Made by a program: the position numbers and the translations under genes. From Candidatus Nitrosopumilus sp. (GTDB lineage: Archaea > Thermoproteota > Nitrososphaeria > Nitrososphaerales > Nitrosopumilaceae): a stretch of 6,473 bases of DNA. Position 1 is the stretch's first letter, and every line of letters begins with the position of its first letter. The DNA lies in the NCBI GenBank assembly GCA_029880665.1, contig JAOUNZ010000060.1, positions 1-6,473 on the forward strand, read 5' to 3'. Shown in pieces: positions 1 through 5,194 of this stretch. The notes below the pieces were generated by a model, which saw only the letters and a list, made by a program, of their open reading frames with translations, had not been told where the DNA came from and ran no database searches.

Positions 1-7
1 AAAAATA

Positions 8-1531
8 ATGAGTATGAAAGTTATGATATTCATAACTATAATCTTAATCTTGGCTGCAATTGTAGCATATGTTAATGCCATAGCATTGCTACACGGTGGC
101 ACTATTCTTGATTCAGTTTTTTCAATATTGTTCATATTCAGTGTTGTTTTTTTTGGCGTGCACTCAATAGGATATTATTTGAATACTATAAGAAGTATAG
201 AAAAATATCCAAACACGGTAACACGCAATACGTACATATATTCTAAAAGTCAGGTTGCTGTTCTAGTACCAATGTATAATGAACCCATGGATATGCTTTC
301 CATGAATTTACCTGCAGTTGTCAATGCTTCTAAAGGTCTAGCTGTTGTTTATGTTCTTGATGACTCTACTAATCCAGAAAGTCGCAAAAATATTAAAAAT
401 TTTTGTGATAATATGGGAGTACAGTATATTCACAGAGAAAATAGACGAGGCTACAAAGCAGGTGCAACAAATGATATTTTGCCGGTACTAAAGGAAGAGT
501 TTGTTTGTATCTTAGATGCTGATCAAATGCCAGATCCTAGCTTTTTAAGAGAAGTACTGCCTTTTTTACAAAATGATCCAAATCTTGCATTAGTTCAGGT
601 ACCTCAGGAGTATACTAATCTTGATGCGTCACTACTTAGCAGGGCAGCTCAAGCTCAACAGATCATTTTCTATGATGTTATTACTGAAGGAAAAAGCACA
701 CTAGGCACATTGTTTAGCTGTGGAACAAACATTGTGTATAGAAAGGAGGCCTTGTTGAGTGTTGGTGGTTTTGATGAAAATTCAATAACAGAAGATCTGG
801 CCACATCAGTTGATATGCATATGAAAGGTTGGAAGACATTTTATTATAACAAAAAATTGGTATATGGGCGCGCACCTACAGAACTTGCCGCATATTTCAA
901 TCAGCAATGGCGATGGGCATTTGGAACGATGCAGTGTTTCAAGAAGATTTTCAACAAGGTGTTAAAGAACAAGTCTTTCAGCCTCGCATACAAATTTGAC
1001 TATTTCCTAAGTACCAGTTGGTACTTGTCCGGCTGGGCATATCTTATACAAATGATTTCACCTGTAGCGTTTCTGCTGTTTAATATCCGTCCTTTAAATC
1101 TTGATCTGACTACTTATCTACTGTTTTTACTTCCGTATAGCCTATTTACATTAGGTACTTTCTTGCTCACTTTCATTAAATCTGGCAATTCACTCAAATC
1201 TGTATTTTATAACACAAGTATGAACATCATATCATTTCCAATAACCACTGGAGCTTCAATTCAAGCACTTAGAGGTAAAGCCAAACCATTTGTCACAGCT
1301 AGAACTGGAAGCAGTGTATCATGGAGATCTCTTTGGCCACAATTGCTGTTAATAACTCTCCTTACGACAAGTATTGTAAAAGGAATATTGTTTGATTTGC
1401 AATCCTGGTTTACAATTGTAAATATTGTGGGTGCTGGTTTTCATTTGGCTATGCTGATTCCGATATTTAAGATCAACTCTGCACCTAAGGATTCTTCACT
1501 TGACTCTAAGATTCTTAGTTTAAAAAATTGA
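8..1531 (+). CDS. Membrane-embedded family 2 glycosyltransferase (cellulose synthase-like)
   Basis: Processive-type GT2 enzyme predicted to move sugars from a nucleotide sugar donor onto a growing glycan at the cytoplasmic membrane. Two N-terminal membrane segments (about residues 5-27 and 33-56) precede a cytosolic catalytic domain (about 80-330), followed by about five C-terminal segments (334-358, 367-391, 398-420, 442-462, 467-487). The full GT2 signature is present: D118-D119, the donor/metal DAD motif D170-A171-D172, the catalytic TED motif ending at D263, and QxxRW as Q299-Q-W-R302-W303. A GYKAG segment at 148-152 matches the family. The stretch P427-F-V-T-A-R432 in the late membrane region resembles the gating-loop motif of cellulose synthases. 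Sugar and product cannot be read from sequence; exopolysaccharide or a lipid-linked glycan is plausible. Start: ATG at 8, with a second ATG at 14; the frame is open to the left edge (AAA ATA), so an earlier start outside the window is possible. No partner gene is adjacent. Confidence 0.88.
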   Translation: MSMKVMIFITIILILAAIVAYVNAIALLHGGTILDSVFSILFIFSVVFFGVHSIGYYLNTIRSIEKYPNTVTRNTYIYSKSQVAVLVPMYNEPMDMLSMNLPAVVNASKGLAVVYVLDDSTNPESRKNIKNFCDNMGVQYIHRENRRGYKAGATNDILPVLKEEFVCILDADQMPDPSFLREVLPFLQNDPNLALVQVPQEYTNLDASLLSRAAQAQQIIFYDVITEGKSTLGTLFSCGTNIVYRKEALLSVGGFDENSITEDLATSVDMHMKGWKTFYYNKKLVYGRAPTELAAYFNQQWRWAFGTMQCFKKIFNKVLKNKSFSLAYKFDYFLSTSWYLSGWAYLIQMISPVAFLLFNIRPLNLDLTTYLLFLLPYSLFTLGTFLLTFIKSGNSLKSVFYNTSMNIISFPITTGASIQALRGKAKPFVTARTGSSVSWRSLWPQLLLITLLTTSIVKGILFDLQSWFTIVNIVGAGFHLAMLIPIFKINSAPKDSSLDSKILSLKN

Positions 1532-1847
1532 CTTGGCTATACATATTACAAATCTTATAACACCGTCAATGCCGTTTTATTCTGATAATCATTTTTAATA
1601 CAGAATCTGATCCTAGAAATCATACTGGATCAAAAATAACTACAATATATGGAAATGTAAGTGAAGTTTGATGTCCTGAATCTTTTTTATGGTGTTTGAT
1701 ATACGTATATGTTTTTGGTCTTTTAATGGGGGATGATTTGACACTTGCATTCAAATGTTTTTACAATGTTTTTTTGTTGGTATGTTGTAATTTGAAATTG
1801 GTAAACTCTTGATAATCTTTAGCTTTAACCAATTAGACCACGTATTG
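1532..1847. other. AT-rich spacer between glycosyltransferase and isomerase genes
   Basis: I find no credible coding frame or RNA gene on either strand. The stretch holds several oligo-T runs, a perfect 12-bp palindrome ATATACGTATAT at 1699-1710, and an inverted repeat AATTGGT (1796-1802) / ACCAATT (1828-1834) that ends 13 bases before the TATA-like box of the isomerase gene. The near repeat AATGTTTTT occurs twice around 1754-1775. This is best read as the 3' end region of the glycosyltransferase transcript plus upstream control sequence of the isomerase. Confidence 0.6.
1683..1688 (+). terminator. Oligo-T run, possible archaeal terminator of the glycosyltransferase
   Basis: Archaeal RNA polymerase often stops at runs of T in the non-template strand without a strong hairpin. 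A T6 run lies here, about 150 bases after the stop codon; a T5 run occurs earlier at 1592-1596 and a T7 run later at 1769-1775. Which of these is used, if any, cannot be decided from sequence in such AT-rich DNA. Confidence 0.3.
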
Positions 1848-1855
1848 TATAATAA
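1848..1855 (+). promoter_or_regulatory. TATA-like box of the isomerase gene
   Basis: TATAATAA lies 20-27 bases before the ATG at 1875, close to the usual distance between an archaeal TATA box and the transcription start. No purine-rich ribosome-binding sequence sits in the intervening bases. This suggests a leaderless or nearly leaderless transcript and supports the ATG at 1875 over the in-frame ATG at 1893. Confidence 0.55.
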
Positions 1856-1874
1856 ATTCCTTTGAACATACGTT

Positions 1875-2855
1875 ATGAAAAAAATAAGTACGATGGCACA
1901 AGAAATGATTGATGTTTACAGATCTTGGCCAGAGCACGCAGAGGAATCTTTCAACTCTTCAGAAAAAGTAGATGTAAAATTTAATGATATTCTTGTTAGT
2001 GGTATGGGTGGATCAGGTATAATTGCAAATATCTTATATGGTCTCACTGACCATCAAATCTTTGTAGCTAAAGGGTATTTTCTTCCAAAAAAAATTGCAA
2101 AAGACACATTGGTTATTTGTAACAGTGCATCAGGAAATACTATAGAAACACTAACTTTGCTTAAAACAGCTCACAAAGCGGGATGTAAAATTATTGCATT
2201 TTCATCTGGCGGTAAAATTGAAAAATATTGCAAAAACAACAAAATTCCATTTAATAAATATAAGATGTTGAATTCTCCACGTACCTCGCTTGTCTTTTCA
2301 CTCTATACCATCTTAGGATCATTATCAGAATCTATTGGATTGCCAAAAGTACAGATAACTGAATCTATATCTAATCTTAAGAAAACAAGAGATGTAATAT
2401 TTTCTACAGATAAAGAGAATAATCCCTCTGTTAGTCTGGCAAAATTTATGTCAAAAATACCTATATGTTATTATTCGCCACTGCTGTTACCCGCTGCTTT
2501 AAGATTTAAAAATGATCTTCAAGAGAATTGTAAGAAACATGGTATGATAGAGGAAATAGCTGAATCTTGTCATAACAGCATTAACGCTTGGGAACGACCT
2601 TCAAACATCAGTCCAATTCTTTTTAGAAAAGATGACGATCACATATTGATAAAAAAACAATTTAATGTGGTTAAAGAGTATCTCGAATCAAAAAAAGTTC
2701 AATATTTCGAGGTTTTTGCCCCCAAGGGAAATCTACTTAATGCACTTGTTAATCCAATGTATCATATGGGGTATGCAACGATTCTTCGTGCAATAAGTGA
2801 CGGCATAGACCCAACTGACATTCCAGCAATCCGTTTCATAAAGGCACGGCTATAA
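1875..2855 (+). CDS. Bifunctional phosphoglucose/phosphomannose isomerase
   Basis: Cytosolic sugar isomerase that interconverts fructose-6-phosphate with glucose-6-phosphate and with mannose-6-phosphate. The 326 residues match the length and pattern of the archaeal PGI/PMI family in the SIS-domain superfamily. Visible motifs: the first sugar-phosphate loop G43-M-G-G-S-G48, the phosphate-binding S84-A-S-G-N-T89 followed by E91-T92, S110-S-G-G-K114, and P135-R-T-S138. E217 (in D214-L-Q-E-N218) and H233 (in S231-C-H-N-S) are 16 residues apart, as are the catalytic Glu and His described for the Pyrobaculum aerophilum enzyme. K323 near the C-terminus fits the conserved terminal lysine. The enzyme would sit directly downstream of the aldolase/phosphatase encoded at 3550-4683, supplying glucose-6-phosphate for gluconeogenesis and mannose-6-phosphate for glycosylation. 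It has its own promoter and probably no ribosome-binding site. Classical PGI is ruled out by the short length and motif set; activity with each sugar is inferred. Confidence 0.92.
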   Translation: MKKISTMAQEMIDVYRSWPEHAEESFNSSEKVDVKFNDILVSGMGGSGIIANILYGLTDHQIFVAKGYFLPKKIAKDTLVICNSASGNTIETLTLLKTAHKAGCKIIAFSSGGKIEKYCKNNKIPFNKYKMLNSPRTSLVFSLYTILGSLSESIGLPKVQITESISNLKKTRDVIFSTDKENNPSVSLAKFMSKIPICYYSPLLLPAALRFKNDLQENCKKHGMIEEIAESCHNSINAWERPSNISPILFRKDDDHILIKKQFNVVKEYLESKKVQYFEVFAPKGNLLNALVNPMYHMGYATILRAISDGIDPTDIPAIRFIKARL

Positions 2856-3090
2856 ATTTACAGATGTAAAAAGTTGTTTATTTGTTAAATGCTTTAATGT
2901 TCTGAATGCTCAATATTTTGCCTCTATTTACCCATAAATAAGTAGAATTTGTTGTGTATTGCTATGTTAGGCAAAAAAGGCCTCCTTTTCCAGAGAGAAC
3001 TTTGTTGAAAAGGAATTACAAAGGAGTGGTGCTTTTGGAAGTTGGACTGTTGCGTATAACACTGTAAAGACACAATGAATTTGTCAGAGT
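2856..3090. other. Spacer with hairpin and an interrupted reading frame
   Basis: No intact gene is supported. On the + strand an ATG at 2964 opens a frame beginning MLGKKGLLFQ that meets TGA at 3006-3008, continues as KGITKEWCFWKLDCCV and meets TAA at 3057-3059. It could be a decayed small gene or chance. TCCTTTTC (2983-2990) and GAAAAGGA (3007-3014) form an 8-bp inverted repeat with a 16-base loop, and CTCCTTT (2982-2988) could alternatively pair with AAAGGAG (3020-3026). TATAAC at 3055-3060 is a weak promoter-like element for the small ORF that follows. The open frame on the opposite strand (2924-3115) has no recognisable features and is not called. Confidence 0.35.
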
Positions 3091-3282
3091 TTGATAACAT
3101 TGATGATTGCCTCAAAAGATGTCAAGGAGGAACAACTAGAACCAGATTATGATGTTGCATTCCTGGTTAACTATGTGATACATAATTTCTTTAACGATAT
3201 CTTAACTCGATTTTCTAAATTTAATGACAAAATAATGCTGATTCAGGCAATTTACGACAAATTTCTCCTTGAATCCTATTGA
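3091..3282 (+). CDS. Hypothetical small protein, possibly frameshifted
   Basis: I do not recognise this protein. The frame gives at most 63 residues from a TTG at 3091, or 59 from the ATG at 3103. It is acidic at the start (KDVKEEQLEPDYD), then rich in hydrophobic and aromatic residues in a pattern compatible with two amphipathic helices; there is no clear membrane segment. A second frame starts at ATG 3075 and reads MNLSEFDNIDDCLK before drifting into unlikely sequence. Skipping one A in the AAAA run at 3114-3117 would join it to this frame and give a continuous 68-residue acidic protein. That suggests a recent frameshift, a sequencing indel or, less likely, programmed shifting. TATAAC at 3055-3060 is the only promoter-like element nearby and its spacing is poor. 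The ORF could also be spurious in this AT-rich spacer. Confidence 0.35.
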   Translation: MITLMIASKDVKEEQLEPDYDVAFLVNYVIHNFFNDILTRFSKFNDKIMLIQAIYDKFLLESY

Positions 3283-3397
3283 TTATCTATTCAGGCACAA
3301 AACACAGGCGAAATCCTATCTTTTCTGTCTAATAAAAAAAGACCTGAAATATTAACCAAAAGGTGGTGTTTGTTACAACACGTTAACTCAAAATTAT

Positions 3398-3417
3398 TTT
3401 GTGATTCTGGTCACAAA
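3398..3417. promoter_or_regulatory. Palindromic candidate operator, TTTGTGA-N6-TCACAAA
   Basis: Both 7-base arms match perfectly across a 6-base spacer, and the core TGTGA-N6-TCACA has the form of a bacterial CRP-family site. Its centre is about 140 bases before the TTG start at 3550 and about 112 bases before the TATA box. Binding by a CRP-like or other dimeric winged-helix regulator is a guess; no regulator gene is in the window. Confidence 0.35.
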
Positions 3418-3461
3418 TGTGGTAAATAAATGAATTACCTAAATTAAATTATTTGTAGAAA

Positions 3462-3503
3462 CGAATCCAAATTGAGATTATTTTTACCGAATCCAAAATA
3501 ATC
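3462..3503. repeat. Direct repeat CGAATCCAAA overlapping a 9-bp inverted repeat
   Basis: CGAATCCAAA appears at 3462-3471 and 3488-3497, offset by 26 bases (about 2.5 helical turns). The second copy overlaps the inverted repeat GATTATTTT (3476-3484) / AAAATAATC (3495-3503), whose loop is 10 bases. The element ends 16 bases before the TATA box, a position where archaeal activators or repressors commonly bind. Confidence 0.4.
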
Positions 3504-3519
3504 AACTATGATAACATGA

Positions 3520-3527
3520 TATAAATA
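3520..3527 (+). promoter_or_regulatory. TATA box of the aldolase/phosphatase gene
   Basis: TATAAATA is a near-ideal archaeal TATA element. It lies 23-30 bases before the TTG at 3550, so transcription should begin at or within a few bases of the start codon. No ribosome-binding sequence precedes the start, which fits a leaderless transcript and supports the unusual TTG initiation codon. Confidence 0.65.
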
Positions 3528-3549
3528 AAAGCTATACTGGTGTTAATTA

Positions 3550-4683
3550 TTGAAAATTACAGTATCGGTTATCAAAGCAGATGTTGGCGGAGTTGGAGGT
3601 CACACAAAACCGAGTGACGGACTAATTGAGGCAATTAGAAATACCGTTAGAAATTCAGCGCATTTGCTTGTTGATTATTATATTGGATATTGTGGTGATG
3701 ATACACACATTGTAATGACTCATACACATGGAGTTGACAATGAGAAAATTCACAAATTGGCTTGGGATGCTTTCATGGCAGGAACTCAGGTTGCAAAACA
3801 AGAGGGACTATATGGTGCAGGACAAGATCTTTTGAGAGATTCCTTTTCAGGTAATGTAAAAGGAATGGGTCCTGGAGTTGCAGAGATGGAGTTTGAAGAA
3901 AGACCTAATGAAGCGTTCACCGTTTTTGCTGCTGATAAAACAGAACCTGGCGCATTTAACTATCCAATCTATAGAATGTTTGTAGATGCATTGAGTAATA
4001 CTGGATTAATTGTAAACAAAAGTCTTGCAAGTGGAGTAAAGATTAACATTATGGATGTTGAAAAAGCACAAATTGCAGAACTTAAATTGTGGGAAGACAA
4101 ACCGACAATCGAGGCTGCGTTGATGTATCCAGGCCGATATGTTGTAGATTCAGTTTTTACTAAGGATGATGAGCCTATACTTGACGCATCAACTGACAGA
4201 TTGCACAACATTGCAGGAACCTATGTTGGAAAAGATGATCCAATTTGTATAGTTAGAACACAAAAGAATTTTCCCGCAACCGAAGAAGTTGGAAGTGTAT
4301 TTAACAATCCACACTTTGTTGCAGGAAACACTAGAGGAAGCCATAATATGCCATTAATGCCTGTAAAATTAAACTCTGCAGCTACAATCAACTTTTGTAT
4401 TCCAATTGTAGAAGCATTGGTATTCAGTATGCATAATGGAAAACTTACAGGCCCATTTGACGGATTCTCAACACCTGATTGGGATTACATCAGAGAGATT
4501 GCAACAAAGAAGGCAATGTCCATCAGAAGCCAAGGATTCATTCATCCGGCAACTTTAGTTCCATCAGAGTTAGAATATGCTGAAGGATATAGAGCAAGAA
4601 TGGATGTTCTAGAAGCCAAGATGAAACCAATGGAAGATACCAATACTGGTGAAAAGAAAGAAAACTATGAAGATCCTGACTAG
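3550..4683 (+). CDS. fbp: Fructose-1,6-bisphosphate aldolase/phosphatase
   Basis: Bifunctional gluconeogenic enzyme (type V FBPase family) that condenses dihydroxyacetone phosphate with glyceraldehyde-3-phosphate and then dephosphorylates the product to fructose-6-phosphate in the same magnesium-dependent active site. The 377 residues are close to the family length. Conserved positions: D11 and H18 (in KADVGG...GGH), D50-D51, the GAGQDLL segment with Q92, the SFSGN segment at 98-102, D129-K-T-E132-P, the Schiff-base region Y225-V-G-K228-D229-D230, R262-G-S-H265 and the late E342-Y343 pair. K228 aligns with the Schiff-base lysine and Y225 with the catalytic tyrosine of the Sulfolobus enzyme. 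The C-terminal 20 or so residues are charged and variable. The TTG start is chosen because MKITVSVIKAD matches the family N-terminus and the TATA box is correctly spaced. It makes the substrate of the isomerase encoded at 1875-2855. This enzyme is typical of autotrophic archaea that run the pathway toward hexoses. Confidence 0.97.
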   Translation: MKITVSVIKADVGGVGGHTKPSDGLIEAIRNTVRNSAHLLVDYYIGYCGDDTHIVMTHTHGVDNEKIHKLAWDAFMAGTQVAKQEGLYGAGQDLLRDSFSGNVKGMGPGVAEMEFEERPNEAFTVFAADKTEPGAFNYPIYRMFVDALSNTGLIVNKSLASGVKINIMDVEKAQIAELKLWEDKPTIEAALMYPGRYVVDSVFTKDDEPILDASTDRLHNIAGTYVGKDDPICIVRTQKNFPATEEVGSVFNNPHFVAGNTRGSHNMPLMPVKLNSAATINFCIPIVEALVFSMHNGKLTGPFDGFSTPDWDYIREIATKKAMSIRSQGFIHPATLVPSELEYAEGYRARMDVLEAKMKPMEDTNTGEKKENYEDPD

Positions 4684-4693
4684 ACTTTCAATA

Positions 4694-4706
4694 TTAGAAA
4701 TTCTAA
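4694..4706. repeat. 13-bp perfect dyad TTAGAA-A-TTCTAA
   Basis: Six-base arms match exactly around a single central A. It begins 10 bases after the aldolase/phosphatase stop codon and its centre is 47 bases before the ATG at 4747. It could be an operator for the small membrane protein gene or a chance palindrome in AT-rich DNA. Confidence 0.3.
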
Positions 4707-4713
4707 GAAATAG

Positions 4714-4733
4714 TTAAATCAAAATAAATTTAA
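4714..4733 (+). promoter_or_regulatory. Probable TATA region of the small membrane protein gene
   Basis: TTAAAT at 4714-4719 and AAATAAATTTAA at 4722-4733 lie 14-33 bases before the ATG at 4747. Either could serve as the TATA element; the whole stretch is AT-only apart from one C, so the exact box is uncertain. No ribosome-binding sequence is visible before the start. Confidence 0.35.
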
Positions 4734-4746
4734 TACAAATTATCCA

Positions 4747-5157
4747 ATGAACGTGTTTCAAAAGATCTTTGATTGGAAAACGTATGTTTTCACAGCGTTG
4801 GCAATAATTTCATTTTCAAGTTTTGTGGCTTTATTGTTTGGGCAAACTATTCCCGGAATAGTCCTCACTTTTTTTAAGGTTGCGGGGATATATGTGATTT
4901 TAGGTACCGTATTCATTTTTGCATTAGCTTGGTTTCTCAAAGCAAAACCAAATAATCGTCCTAAAGAATACTCTATAGTTCCATTTGATGTGTTTGGAAA
5001 AAAGAGTGAGATTGACGGTATTAGAACAGTATTCAAAACATATGATGTGGCATGGAGTTTTATGAAACAATATAAGGAAATGTATCCCCTGTACAGCTTT
5101 GCATTGATCTCAGATCTTCCAAAATCAGACAAGCCAATAATTTTTAGATATATCTAG
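4747..5157 (+). CDS. Hypothetical two-helix membrane protein
   Basis: I do not recognise a named family. The 136 residues begin with a short basic amphipathic stretch (MNVFQKIFDWK), then two hydrophobic segments at about 12-32 and 37-64, separated by a short turn containing GQTIPG (31-37 region). A soluble C-terminal part (about 65-136) is mixed in charge, with many aromatic residues (YSIVPF, TYDVAW, EMYPLYSF). A positively charged junction (KAKPNNRPK) after the second helix suggests a hairpin with both termini on the cytoplasmic side. It lies between the aldolase/phosphatase and the DNA ligase, with 63 and 37 bases of spacing, and probably has its own promoter. Codon use resembles the neighbours, so there is no sign of recent transfer. 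Function is unknown; the complementary-strand frame at 4758-5132 is its shadow. Confidence 0.72.
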   Translation: MNVFQKIFDWKTYVFTALAIISFSSFVALLFGQTIPGIVLTFFKVAGIYVILGTVFIFALAWFLKAKPNNRPKEYSIVPFDVFGKKSEIDGIRTVFKTYDVAWSFMKQYKEMYPLYSFALISDLPKSDKPIIFRYI

Positions 5158-5165
5158 ATTCAGAC

Positions 5166-5171
5166 TTTTAT
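5166..5171 (+). promoter_or_regulatory. Possible TATA element of the DNA ligase gene
   Basis: TTTTAT lies 24-29 bases before the ATG at 5195, inside the 37-base gap after the membrane protein gene. Its position fits a leaderless transcript, but the match to an archaeal TATA box is only fair; read-through from the upstream gene is also possible. Confidence 0.35.
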
Positions 5172-5194
5172 TCAGGATTGCGTAAAGACATAAA

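Larger units (their letters stand above)
3283..3519. promoter_or_regulatory. Dyad-rich upstream control region of the aldolase/phosphatase gene
   Basis: No coding frame is supported here. The stretch carries inverted repeats: GTGTT-N6-AACAC (3366-3381), TTTGTGA-N6-TCACAAA (3398-3417), GGTAA-N9-TTACC (3421-3439), and GATTATTTT / AAAATAATC (3476-3484 / 3495-3503). A 10-bp direct repeat, CGAATCCAAA, occurs at 3462-3471 and 3488-3497. The arrangement upstream of a single clear TATA box suggests binding sites for one or more transcription factors acting on the gluconeogenic gene downstream. The structure is seen directly; the regulatory role is inferred. Confidence 0.45.

Noticed and set aside
1781..1847. 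tRNA-like sequence on the - strand: TGGTCTAATTGG matches an A-box pattern, with a TTTCAAATTA stretch where a T-loop would be.
   Set aside because: The acceptor arms do not pair, the D, anticodon and T stems are mostly mismatched, and the B-box lacks its first G. The A-box-like part is explained by the inverted repeat before the isomerase promoter.
2924..3115. 63-codon open frame on the - strand.
   Set aside because: No recognisable motif, no promoter-like element considered convincing, and it overlaps the more plausible + strand small ORF region.
1825..3359. Shared 8-mer TTAACCAA upstream of both sugar-metabolism genes (1825-1832 and 3352-3359).
   Set aside because: At least one shared 8-mer is expected between two AT-rich spacers of this size, and its distance from the two TATA boxes differs greatly.
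3969..4211. 80-codon open frame on the - strand.
   Set aside because: It lies wholly inside the aldolase/phosphatase gene, whose catalytic residues are intact; it is a shadow frame.
4758..5132. 124-codon open frame on the - strand.
   Set aside because: It is the complement of the two-helix membrane protein gene; the + frame has coherent membrane segments and a correctly placed promoter region.
5145..5156. 12-bp palindrome TAGATATATCTA overlapping the membrane protein stop codon.
   Set aside because: It is short, AT-rich and mostly coding, so chance is a sufficient explanation.
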